DNA of 64,000 bases from Hyphomonadaceae bacterium (lineage in GTDB: Bacteria > Pseudomonadota > Alphaproteobacteria > Caulobacterales > Hyphomonadaceae): the NCBI GenBank assembly GCA_022844345.1, contig JALHLU010000011.1, forward strand, positions 1-64,000, in the 5' to 3' direction. Below the pieces are notes generated by a model. That model saw only the letters and a program-made list of their open reading frames with translations. It ran no database searches and had not been told where the DNA came from. The translations under genes and the position numbers were made by a program. Of the stretch, positions 17,406 to 25,173 are shown piece by piece. Every line of letters starts with the position of its first letter. Within the stretch, counting starts at the first letter, position 1.

Positions 17406-18185
17406 TCAGGTGCGCGTTTCCAAAGCCATACGTATCGCTCGCATGACCGGCGACGGATCGTCCATCGGCGGATCGGCTCGGAATCCCAGTCCTGGTTGCG
17501 CCAGGAAGCGCGCTTCCGTTCCTTGATGCGCTTGCGCCGCGTGAACCGTTAACGGGTGAAGCAGCCATACCGTGCCAGCTTCGCCAGTGGCGTAGGCTGT
17601 CTCGCAATCCGCGCTGCTGTCGAAGCCCGCGTTGGCCAGCTCATGTAGCGACAATCCCCCCTCGCCATATTTCAAGAGCTGGCGCGCCATTGGCATATGC
17701 GAGGCCACACGCACGCGCGTCGGCGCATCGTCTAGCCCGCAGTCTGAAAACAGGAACAGCATCAGCATTGCGCGGTTGCGCGAGCGGAAGTTCACGCGCC
17801 AGTGAAAATAGTCCTGCGTCTGCGGATCGTCCGGTGGCGGATAGCTTGCGTCGATGTGCCAGCCATCGTCCCATGGCCTGCCCACGGGAAAGCGCACCAC
17901 AAGCGTACCGATGGCGGGTGGAGGTATCCATTTGCCGACGCCAACCAGCTGATCAAGAGCGCCTTCCAGGCGCGGTGACGAAGCCACTTCGCGGAACGGC
18001 CCATCGGCATACATGCCCAGCCGGATGACAGGTTCGGCCCACTCGCCAGGCCGATCCGGCGACAGGTTCATGTCGCGCCAGAGAATATCGCGACAGGCAG
18101 CAGCAACGCCATGGCTGAAGGCGCCGTCAAGTCTCACGAAGCCATCGCGGACGAAGGTTTCGATCTGTTCGGCCGAAAGGGTCAT
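17406..18185 (-). CDS. Phytanoyl-CoA dioxygenase (PhyH) family protein
   Basis: A 259-residue Fe(II)/2-oxoglutarate-dependent oxygenase-like protein. The iron ligands are visible as His110 and Asp112 in GWHIDAS, with the distal His in HPLTVHAAQ (His215 is the likeliest), and an Arg in ARFLAQPG that can hold 2-oxoglutarate. Residues 1-30 (LSAEQIETFVRDGFVRLDGA) are the typical PhyH beginning. Such enzymes hydroxylate small molecules; the substrate is unknown. It is convergent with the membrane-protein gene and lies downstream of the nitroreductase gene on the same strand. Confidence 0.82.
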   Translation of the reverse strand: MTLSAEQIETFVRDGFVRLDGAFSHGVAAACRDILWRDMNLSPDRPGEWAEPVIRLGMYADGPFREVASSPRLEGALDQLVGVGKWIPPPAIGTLVVRFPVGRPWDDGWHIDASYPPPDDPQTQDYFHWRVNFRSRNRAMLMLFLFSDCGLDDAPTRVRVASHMPMARQLLKYGEGGLSLHELANAGFDSSADCETAYATGEAGTVWLLHPLTVHAAQAHQGTEARFLAQPGLGFRADPPMDDPSPVMRAIRMALETRT

Positions 18186-18243
18186 GCGCGGCTTTTACCG
18201 CGGGCGATGCGGTCAAGCCACCTAGCGCCGCGGCCCCTTCTCC

Positions 18244-18924
18244 CTAGAACCCCCGGAACTCGACCACTTCGCCAAGCGGGGCGCGTTCGGCGTAGAGATC
18301 GTTCACCGGCTCGTTCGGGTCAGGCACGCCCAGCGCCATGCCTGCATAGAGCATGTGGTTCTCATCGAGCCCGAAATGATCGTGCAGTTCGACACGCAGG
18401 CGCGCCCAGCATTCCTGCATGCAGGTTCCCCAGCCGCGCTCCTCGGCGAGGAGGGCGATGGTCTGCATGTACATGCCCATATGCGCCCACTGGCCATGGC
18501 CCATGCGCTTGTCGATGATGAGGAAGAGGCCGATCGGTGCGCCGAAGAAGCGATAGTTGTTGGCGAACCACATCATGCGGCCCGCGCGGTCCTCCTTCGG
18601 AATGCCGATCTTGTCGTACATCATCTCGCCCACGCGGCGGCGGCGGGCGTCGTAGATCGGGTCGATTGCCTTGAGGTCGGGATAGACTGGGCGGTCGCCG
18701 GGAATGCCGCCCATCGGGTCGGCGGCGAGTACACGCTGCGCCATCGCAATGATCTTGTCCTTCTCTTCGCCGGCGACGGCAATGACTTTCCAGGGCTGGA
18801 GGTTGCCGCCCGATGGCGACCGCTGGGCTGTGGCGAGAAGGTCGGCCAGATCGCCCCTTGTGATCGGCGTGGGCAGGAAGGCGCGGGTCGAGATGCGCTG
18901 GCGGACGGCTTCGGCAACGGTCAT
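18244..18924 (-). CDS. Nitroreductase family oxidoreductase
   Basis: About 226 residues of an FMN-dependent NAD(P)H nitroreductase. The start VAEAVRQRISTRAF carries the FMN-phosphate Arg residues, QRSPSGGNLQPWKVIAV is the conserved FMN-binding loop, and EERGWGTCMQECW plus LYAGMALGVPDPNEPVN mark the C-terminal part. These enzymes reduce nitro groups, quinones or enones; the true substrate is unknown. I prefer the ATG at 18924, which has GAGGA about 8 bases upstream; an in-frame ATG at 18954 would add ten charged residues. It is separated by 58 bases from the PhyH gene downstream. Confidence 0.88.
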   Translation of the reverse strand: MTVAEAVRQRISTRAFLPTPITRGDLADLLATAQRSPSGGNLQPWKVIAVAGEEKDKIIAMAQRVLAADPMGGIPGDRPVYPDLKAIDPIYDARRRRVGEMMYDKIGIPKEDRAGRMMWFANNYRFFGAPIGLFLIIDKRMGHGQWAHMGMYMQTIALLAEERGWGTCMQECWARLRVELHDHFGLDENHMLYAGMALGVPDPNEPVNDLYAERAPLGEVVEFRGF

Positions 18925-19069
18925 CTGGGGGTCCTCGGCTTTGTCTGGCGCCATGTGTCGGAATCGGGCGAGATCATGGCTGGCAACATGACCATTTGTT
19001 CGTTTGACCCGGCCGCATGCAAGCGGCGAAGTCTAAACTTCCCTTCAGCTCACCGACGAGGTCTTTCAA

Positions 19070-19237
19070 ATGACCCAGGAAATGACTGCCGCGCTGATCG
19101 CCGTTGGCGTCGTTGCGCTGGTTCTGATTGCCGTGCTGCGGCTGATGCGGCCTAAGCAGATAACACTGCCGGATTATCCCGAACTGCCCGCGCCGCCGAA
19201 GGACGAGGCGACTGCCGGGCCGGCCTCGCAGGCTTGA
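19070..19237 (+). CDS. 55-residue single-helix membrane protein
   Basis: The frame begins MTQEMTAALIAVGVVALVLIA, giving one membrane helix (about residues 7-23), then a basic stop (RLMRPK) and a Pro/Glu-rich tail. GACGAGG lies about 9 bases before the ATG. The topology (short N-out, tail in cytoplasm) follows the positive-inside rule. No family recognised. It is divergent from the nitroreductase gene. Confidence 0.55.
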   Translation: MTQEMTAALIAVGVVALVLIAVLRLMRPKQITLPDYPELPAPPKDEATAGPASQA

Positions 19238-19347
19238 TCCAGGCAGGATTTCGTTGCGGAACTTGAGCTGCAGCTGGGCGCCTGCAAAACGCAGCTAAAC
19301 AACGAAACGTTGTCTTACGTTCAGCTTGCCGCGCGCATGCTGGATGC

Positions 19348-20229
19348 ATGAAAAAGCACATCCTGATTGTGGCCGTTCCAGCCGCTTTCCTCACCCTCGG
19401 CGCCTGCTCGACCTACGGGTATGGGTATGACGATCCCTGGTACGGCTCCGGCAGCTACGCCAGCTATGGCAATAGCGGGTATGGCTACGATCCCTATTAC
19501 GGGTCGTCGTCGGGCGCGACGCTTGTCTGGCATGACGGGTATTACGACAATTTCTATGGCCCGGTGCATGGCGGGTATTGGGATACGGACGGGTTCTTCT
19601 GGTATCAGTCGCACGCGAGCGCTCCCTATGTGCGCGACCATGCCCGCCATTTCCGGCGCGACCGGTTCAGCGGCGGCAACCAGTTCCGGTACCAGGATCA
19701 GCGCGGGCATCGGGGCGGCGACTGGGATCGTGATCGCGACCGCAACAATACCTATCCGCCGCTCTTCTCTGGCCAGGATGGCGGACGGCGCGATGATGAC
19801 CGGCGCGGTGACGATGGCAGGCGCGGCGACGATGGCAGGCGCGGTGACGATGGCCGCGGCGACCGGGCGCGCGGCGACCAGGGGCGAGGACAAACGCGCG
19901 GCAATCCTCCGCCGCCCCCGCAGCAGCAGCAGCAGGGCGGTGGGCGCGACCGTGATGGCGACCGGGGCCGGGATGGCCGCGGTGACGGTGATCGCGGACG
20001 CGATGATCGCGCGCGCGACAATACCACCTCGCCGCCGCCGCTGTTCCGTGGCCAGCAGCAACCGCCGCCGCCTGCACCACGCAGCGCGCCGCCTCCGCCG
20101 CCGCAACAACCCCGCAGCCGCCAGCCCGAGCCGGAGCCGGAACTGGATGGCGGACAGGGCTCGCGCAGCGATGATCGCGGCGACGGGAACCGGCGTGGCC
20201 GGGGCGGCGAGGGCCGCCGCGACGACTAG
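19348..20229 (+). CDS. Low-complexity lipoprotein, Tyr/Gly-rich then Arg/Asp/Gly-rich
   Basis: A 293-residue protein with a lipoprotein signal (AAFLTLGAC, lipid Cys20). Residues 21-100 are Tyr/Gly-rich (YGYGYDDPWYGSGSY) with a small folded-looking part around VWHDGYYDNFYGPVHGGYW. From about residue 120 the chain is disordered: repeated RRGDDG units, then polyproline and polyglutamine (PPPPPQQQQQ). It should be attached to a membrane, with a charged flexible region reaching into the periplasm. Internal 18-base DNA repeats mean the length may vary between strains. No function can be assigned. Confidence 0.65.
   Translation: MKKHILIVAVPAAFLTLGACSTYGYGYDDPWYGSGSYASYGNSGYGYDPYYGSSSGATLVWHDGYYDNFYGPVHGGYWDTDGFFWYQSHASAPYVRDHARHFRRDRFSGGNQFRYQDQRGHRGGDWDRDRDRNNTYPPLFSGQDGGRRDDDRRGDDGRRGDDGRRGDDGRGDRARGDQGRGQTRGNPPPPPQQQQQGGGRDRDGDRGRDGRGDGDRGRDDRARDNTTSPPPLFRGQQQPPPPAPRSAPPPPPQQPRSRQPEPEPELDGGQGSRSDDRGDGNRRGRGGEGRRDD
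19802..19855 (+). repeat. Three tandem 18-base repeats in the lipoprotein gene
   Basis: Units of the form GGCGCGGYGACGATGGCA repeat three times with exact 18-base period, each coding six residues of the RRGDDG type. In-frame slippage would change protein length without a frameshift. Confidence 0.8.
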
Positions 20230-20253
20230 GGCCTGGACGGCCAAGACCCGGCG

Positions 20254-20598
20254 CTAGACCGCGAAGCTGGTTCCGCAGCCGCAGCCTGACGTGGCGTTGG
20301 GATTGTGGATGCGGAACGACGCCCCGATGATCTCGTCGACGAAGTCGATCTCCGACCCGGCGAGGAAGGGCAGGCTGGCCTGGTCCACCACGGCCTTGGC
20401 GCCATCGCGCTCGATCACCGTGTCGTCGGCGTTCACGCCCCCGGCAAAGCCGAAGCGATAGGAAAAGCCCGAACAGCCCCCCCCGATCACCTCGACGCGC
20501 AGCATCGTGCCCGCCGGCTGCCCCGCCACGATCTTCGCGATCCGGCGCGCAGCCGAGGCGGACAGGCTGACGCCCGCATGTTCAGCGACTTCGGTCAT
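20254..20598 (-). CDS. erpA: Iron-sulfur cluster insertion protein (HesB/IscA/ErpA family)
   Basis: A 114-residue A-type carrier that passes iron-sulfur clusters to client enzymes. The three conserved cysteines are present: Cys42 in GGGCSGF and Cys106/Cys108 in GCGCG near the end. The DFVDEIIGASFRIHNPNA stretch is typical. The start at 20598 gives MTEVAEHAG; a start at 20694 would add 32 unlike residues. In related alphaproteobacteria this gene lies beside dgt; here 3.4 kb of repeats and the DUF4062 gene separate them. erpA versus iscA/sufA naming rests on that gene order. Confidence 0.88.
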   Translation of the reverse strand: MTEVAEHAGVSLSASAARRIAKIVAGQPAGTMLRVEVIGGGCSGFSYRFGFAGGVNADDTVIERDGAKAVVDQASLPFLAGSEIDFVDEIIGASFRIHNPNATSGCGCGTSFAV

Positions 20599-20676
20599 GC
20601 CCGGAGAGATAGGGAGATTGGGGCGGGAAGGGAAGGGAAGGTGGGGCTCAGCTGCGCGCACCCCGCGTTCCCGGCC

Positions 20677-20798
20677 CCGCTCGTCCTGACGCAAGTCAGG
20701 ACCCAGGGTCGACCGAGAGGCTTGTTCCGGCTTGTGGCTTCAAGTCTGTTCCCGTTTCGCCACCGCTCCTGGATCCTGACTTGCGTCAGGATGAGCGG
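20677..20798. repeat. REPIN-like inverted repeat (CCTGACGCAAGTCAGG type)
   Basis: Two 32-base sequences in opposite orientation (20677-20708 and 20767-20798) match at nearly every position. Each contains its own small palindrome, CCTGAC-GCAA-GTCAGG or its complement, so the pair looks like two REP sequences facing each other. It lies upstream of erpA. Confidence 0.7.
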
Positions 20799-20856
20799 GA
20801 CAAGGTTCGCCTTTCCGGGTGCTTCGCAGGCGGCCCCGCCGGGGCGCCCGCAACCC

Positions 20857-20992
20857 GACTTAGACGCACGGTCCAGATTTTCAGCCGGGCGCAGCCGAGG
20901 CGTCCGGGCCTCGATTTAGACGTACAGTCCAGATTGGAGCGCCGCTTTTTTCCCCGCGCCCGAGTCTTGATTTAGACGCACAGTCCAGATTG
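20857..20992. repeat. Three copies of a 24-base repeat at exact 56-base spacing
   Basis: Copies begin at 20857, 20913 and 20969, with the shared core TTAGACGYACRGTCCAGATT. The 32-base spacers between them are unrelated to each other. Copies differ at a few positions, with the first the most divergent. No gene fits here. Confidence 0.7.
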
Positions 20993-21035
20993 GACCTCGC
21001 CCAACTGCCCATCCGTCTGCTTTGCCGCCGGCCCC

Positions 21036-21145
21036 TTCCGTCAGGCGCGTAAGCGCGCCTGCCACCTTCCCCACTTCGTGGGGCAGGACGAGGGGAAGTC
21101 CTCCACCGCCGCAGGCGGGGGAGGTGGCCGCGAAGCGGACGGAGG
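21036..21145. repeat. Intergenic repeat with several short hairpins
   Basis: A run of small palindromes is packed here: AGGCGCG-TAAG-CGCGCCT, CCCCAC-TTC-GTGGGG, an imperfect CCTCCACCGCC-GCAG-GCGGGGGAGG, and GCTTGCGAAGC. Its general look, GGGGGAGGTGG followed by GCGGACGGAGGGGG, is that of dispersed intergenic repeats of many alphaproteobacterial genomes. It ends shortly before the 3' end of the DUF4062 gene. Confidence 0.55.
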
Positions 21146-21196
21146 GGGCCGCTTGCGAAGCAAGAGGATTGGGTGTCGTGGCACCAGCCATCCGAC

Positions 21197-23704
21197 CTAA
21201 TCGGCTCCGAAGTTTGCAGCCCTCCTAGCGATTGCCTTTCCGACTTTTCTTTCCAGCGACACGCCAAGGTCCAACCAAACCCCGATGTTGTAGAACCGCT
21301 TTTCGACCGGGTCCAAGTGGCGCTTCATCAAGTCTTGAATTCGCGCGAGCGTGAAATGGCCAACGACCTTTAGGACGGCGGCACGGCGAATACCCTCATC
21401 GTCGGACCTGAACAGCGACACTACTTCATCGTCAGCAAACTGCTCAAACTGTGAAGCCGGAAGACCAATCAGGATCTGAGTTTTGATGCGGTCGGATACC
21501 TCGAGTGCTAACAAGTCGCGCGGCCTTCCCTTGCCAAGACGGAGCAGGGCGGCTGTCGTGACAGCGACGTCCTCGTCGCGCACAATGAATCCGAGAAGGC
21601 CGATGCCTCTCGTAGGCTTTCCCGAGTACTGGACTATTCGAGGCGTGTCGGCCCATTCTCCACATTTGCCCAAGAATCTCACGACTTCACCCGTGAGAAG
21701 TTGATCGTCCGCCGCGACGAGAGCGCGCACGAGAGGCAAGTCGCGGCAATCACTCTGATCCAGAACTATCGCCAGCGCCTCTCGCGTCCATTCCTTGCGA
21801 AGTGAGGCTTCCATGTTTTTGGTTCTCTCCCAAAGGCTCGTCTTGCCCACGAGAGATTCAACGGCAGCGAGTTCCTTCTCAAACCAGCTGGCGAACCCAT
21901 CACGTAGTGCGTCGCGCAGCTCGTCCCCACGACTCTTGAACGCCCTGCGGATGGCCTCAAATTTTATGTCTTGTTCGAAGATGCTGGCTTCGTCGACACG
22001 ATCTTTGATTTGGGTTCTGGGTATTCTTTGGCGCTCCTGTCTCAGAAACTCACTCAGCTCCGCATCCCCGTCGGTTTCGGTCGACAGTGTGGCGAGGTAG
22101 TTGAAGCCCGAGCGAACTCGACGCTTTACCAGCAACGCTTTTGCGTCTTCTTGAGAGACGCTGTCCCCCAATGCCACGCGTCCAAGAAGGCCCTGCAAGC
22201 GGACAACCGGTTCGCTGTCCGTCAGCAAACGTTCAGTCGCCTCACGAGTGATCTGCTTCCTAGAGAGCAATTCGGCCGCGGAACGCCGCCGTACATTAGC
22301 CGCTCGATGTGACAAGGCCTGCTCAAGCAGCGGTGCCGACAGCATTTCCGGTCTAGCGAATACTTTGTCCAGCAAAACGTCTTCGACGCTGTCCGATTGA
22401 TGATCGACTAGGGCTTGCAGCGCCATTTCCACACTTTCACGCGCCAAGATGCTTGCGTGGGCATGGATCGCAACCTTGAGGGTTTGGTAGTCGGCGCGGT
22501 CGATCTCTGCGCGCACTTCGGGAAGGTCGCTAGACGTCCCGAATTCACTGAGGTAGCCGAGTGCCGCGACACGTACCGCTTGGTGCGTGTCAGCCGCTAG
22601 CCAGTTGCCGACGTAAAACTCCCGATCGAAGTTCTCGCTATCAAACTTGTCCATTCGCATAAGTCGCATGAGCTTGAACACGCCGATCCGAAGCTTCTCC
22701 GAGCCGAACACTGTTCTCAGGGGAATGAATGTGCCGTCGAAGCCGTTCGCAGCAACGAGCCACCGCCAATAGGGGGTGTTTTGAGCGTCGAAGTTGGCCA
22801 AGCCACACTCAGCTAGCTCGGCGTACTCCCGCTGCGTCAAAGCTAGCTCATCAGCGTGCGCGAAAAGTGTGTTGGCGTCGTGTACGCCGATGATGGCCTC
22901 GTCATTGCCCTGGCCATTTATCAACGTTCCTACAAGTCGGAGCCGAGCAATCTCTACCGGCGTGAGCGGCCTTGTTTCGACGTCCTTGGCCGCCTGATCT
23001 GCAAAGTCGTGCAAGAAGGTCAGAGCTTCGCGGGGAAGCTGAGATCTCTTACCTTCGTTTGCGACGGGCTGCGTTGGCGCGAGCGCGCCGTCAGAGTCTG
23101 CGGTGGCTGCCTGCGGTTGGCTCCTCGTTTCAGCCTGATGGAGTCGAACTACGTAGTCGGAAAGGATCGACTCCAACTTGTCGCGGAACTCACCATCGTC
23201 CGCGAATTGATGCCAAAGCACCTTGTGGCGAATTTCTTCCTTGAACCCTTTGATCCGCTCATATCCGGGGCCCGCACCCCCGGGCCGGCGTTCATCGACC
23301 TGCTTAAACATGAGGCAGATTTCGGGTCGACCGGAACTCGCGTGACCGTACTCCGCTAAGCGAAACTCGTGCTCAAAGCCTGACTCATACTTGCCGGTAT
23401 TGGCTGATCCCCACTCATACCAGAGCATGCCGATGAAAAGTTCGCACTTGGCGAGATCAGCATCAATGTTCTCTTGGGGCGGTCGGCCAAATGTGCCGAT
23501 TGTCTCTTCCCAGCCCATCAGCTCAATCTGCAAGTTGAAGGCTTTCCTAACCCAGTTCTTGTTGAGCCGCTCGACAACCTCTCGGGCTGCCTTCCTCTCC
23601 GACATTAGGTCGCTAGGTGAAGCCAAAAACACGCGAACTATGCGCCGTTGTTCCGTCTCCACAGTATGAAGAGCCCTCTTCGATCGATGGGCCGAAGCTA
23701 TCAT
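21197..23704 (-). CDS. DUF4062 (TIR-like) protein with long helical-repeat region; candidate immune/signalling protein
   Basis: An 835-residue soluble protein. Residues 23-135 match DUF4062: VRVFLASPSDLMSERKAA, a Trp-containing loop (GWEETIG), then DLAKCELFIGMLWYEWGS and ESGFEHEFRLAEYG. This TIR-related-looking domain heads multi-domain proteins in bacteria and the animal NWD1/TEP1 type. About 230-330 is a second helical region; from about 370 to the end repeated amphipathic helices (ALQALVDHQSD, VRRRSAAELLSRK, VRLQGLLGRVAL) indicate HEAT-like repeats. No NACHT P-loop or membrane segment is seen. GC is about 55% in the parts I counted, below its neighbours. The first 15 residues are uncertain: a GTG start before ETEQRRIVRVF is possible. 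Confidence 0.75.
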   Translation of the reverse strand: MIASAHRSKRALHTVETEQRRIVRVFLASPSDLMSERKAAREVVERLNKNWVRKAFNLQIELMGWEETIGTFGRPPQENIDADLAKCELFIGMLWYEWGSANTGKYESGFEHEFRLAEYGHASSGRPEICLMFKQVDERRPGGAGPGYERIKGFKEEIRHKVLWHQFADDGEFRDKLESILSDYVVRLHQAETRSQPQAATADSDGALAPTQPVANEGKRSQLPREALTFLHDFADQAAKDVETRPLTPVEIARLRLVGTLINGQGNDEAIIGVHDANTLFAHADELALTQREYAELAECGLANFDAQNTPYWRWLVAANGFDGTFIPLRTVFGSEKLRIGVFKLMRLMRMDKFDSENFDREFYVGNWLAADTHQAVRVAALGYLSEFGTSSDLPEVRAEIDRADYQTLKVAIHAHASILARESVEMALQALVDHQSDSVEDVLLDKVFARPEMLSAPLLEQALSHRAANVRRRSAAELLSRKQITREATERLLTDSEPVVRLQGLLGRVALGDSVSQEDAKALLVKRRVRSGFNYLATLSTETDGDAELSEFLRQERQRIPRTQIKDRVDEASIFEQDIKFEAIRRAFKSRGDELRDALRDGFASWFEKELAAVESLVGKTSLWERTKNMEASLRKEWTREALAIVLDQSDCRDLPLVRALVAADDQLLTGEVVRFLGKCGEWADTPRIVQYSGKPTRGIGLLGFIVRDEDVAVTTAALLRLGKGRPRDLLALEVSDRIKTQILIGLPASQFEQFADDEVVSLFRSDDEGIRRAAVLKVVGHFTLARIQDLMKRHLDPVEKRFYNIGVWLDLGVSLERKVGKAIARRAANFGAD

Positions 23705-23967
23705 CTATGTTGATTCGTGAGGAGGGAGCGGCGTCGCCTACCTCTCAATGTCGCGAGCCCGCCGTCGAACTCCCTCAGACAAAGTTGAAGCGCCCCTAAA
23801 TTGGCACAACTCCATTCCGGGGGCATAGCTTCGAGCTGGCGACGGTGACTTTTCAGGGAGACACCACATCCGCCCAAATTAGTGGAGCGGAAGCTCCTCT
23901 TTCAGCTTCTAGGCGACAGACGCGCTATCTCTTGACGCCCGGGGCGAACGGGCTCGTAAGGTTGGGG
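23705..23967. other. Divergent gap between the DUF4062 gene and dgt
   Basis: This 263-base stretch separates divergent genes and must hold both promoters. A TTGACG occurs at 23931 but no convincing -10 lies at the right distance. The half nearer the DUF4062 gene has the lower GC of that gene. No RNA gene or repeat is visible. Confidence 0.4.
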
Positions 23968-25164
23968 ATGGCAAAGGCTTTTGTTCCTCCACCTCGGGCG
24001 GTGTTTGCGAGTGATCCGGCGCGGTCGCGGGGGCGGTTGAATCTGGAGTCGCCTTCGGCGACGCGGACGGAGTTTCAGCGGGACAAGGACCGGATTGTTC
24101 ATTCGGATGCGTTCCGGCGGCTGAAGCAGAAGACGCAGGTGTTTGTCGCGCATGAGGGCGATCATTATCGTACGCGGCTGACGCATTCTCTCGAAGTTTC
24201 GCAGATTGCGCGGACGGTGGCGCGGGTGCTGGGGCTGGACGAGGACCTGGCCGAGACGCTGTCTCTGGCGCACGACATCGGGCATCCGCCGTTCGGGCAT
24301 GCGGGGGAGACGGCGCTGAATGCTGCGATGGAGCAGTATGGCGGGTTCGATCACAATGCGCAGGCGCTGCGCGTCCTGACGAAGCTGGAGCATCGGTATC
24401 CGGAGTTCGACGGGCTGAACCTGACATGGGAGACGCTCGAGGGCGTCATCAAGCATAATGGTCCGCTGGTGTCGGCCGGGCGGCCGATGGAGGCGCTGCC
24501 GACGGCGTTTCGCGAGTATGACGCGCTGCAGTCGCTGGAGCTGGACACGTTTGCGGGGCCGGAGGCGCAGGTGGCGGCGCTCGCGGACGACATCGCCTAC
24601 AACAATCACGATATCCAGGATGGCTTGCGCGCCGGGCTGTTCAGCATCGACGACCTGATGGACGTGCCGCTGGCGGGCGACGTGTTCCGCGAAGTGATGG
24701 CGCAGTATCCCGCGATCGAGCGCGACAGGCTGATCTCGGAAGCTGTGCGGCGGCTGATCGGCCTGTGGGTGCAGGACCTGATTGCGGAGTTCGGGCGGCG
24801 CGCGGCCAAGGCCCGTCCGAAGTCGGTGGAGGATGTGCGCGGGCTGGATGCGCCGCTGGCGGCGTTCTCGGAGGACATTGCGGAGCGGCAGAAACCGCTG
24901 CGCGCTTTCCTGTTCGAGCGGATGTACCGGCACCACAAGGTGAACCGCATGATGAGCCAGGCGCGGCGCATTGTGGGGGAGTTGTTCGGCCTGTTCCTCG
25001 CCGAGCCGGATACGCTGCCGCCGCCATGGCGCGATCTGGCCAAGTATGCGCGGACCGACACCACGCTGCGGGCGCGTGTGGTGTGCGACTACATTGCGGG
25101 GATGACGGACACCTACGCCATCGAGGTGCACCGGCGGCTGTTCAACCTTGAGCGGTGGGTGTGA
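23968..25164 (+). CDS. dgt: Deoxyguanosinetriphosphate triphosphohydrolase-like protein (HD domain)
   Basis: A 398-residue HD-domain enzyme of the dGTPase family, which splits dNTPs to nucleoside and triphosphate. The HD metal ligands are visible: His73 in LTHSLEV, His102-Asp103 in [14 protein letters not shown], and the later Asp in [14 protein letters not shown]. The N-terminus has [24 protein letters not shown], the family hallmark. The start at 23968 gives [12 protein letters not shown] with GGGG upstream; a longer frame from 23845 adds 41 unlike residues. It is the standard alphaproteobacterial housekeeping form, normally between erpA and argS. Some dGTPases act in phage defence, but the family branch here does not suggest it. 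Confidence 0.93.
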   Translation: MAKAFVPPPRAVFASDPARSRGRLNLESPSATRTEFQRDKDRIVHSDAFRRLKQKTQVFVAHEGDHYRTRLTHSLEVSQIARTVARVLGLDEDLAETLSLAHDIGHPPFGHAGETALNAAMEQYGGFDHNAQALRVLTKLEHRYPEFDGLNLTWETLEGVIKHNGPLVSAGRPMEALPTAFREYDALQSLELDTFAGPEAQVAALADDIAYNNHDIQDGLRAGLFSIDDLMDVPLAGDVFREVMAQYPAIERDRLISEAVRRLIGLWVQDLIAEFGRRAAKARPKSVEDVRGLDAPLAAFSEDIAERQKPLRAFLFERMYRHHKVNRMMSQARRIVGELFGLFLAEPDTLPPPWRDLAKYARTDTTLRARVVCDYIAGMTDTYAIEVHRRLFNLERWV

Positions 25165-25173
25165 GGCAGGGGC

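Noticed and set aside
20857-20992. CRISPR array
   Set aside because: Only three imperfect repeats, no leader and no cas gene in 64 kb. Kept as a repeat with a note on the equal spacing.
23968-25164. dgt as part of a phage-defence pair with the DUF4062 gene
   Set aside because: dgt is the usual housekeeping form in its usual block and is divergent from the DUF4062 gene; adjacency is better explained by insertion beside it.
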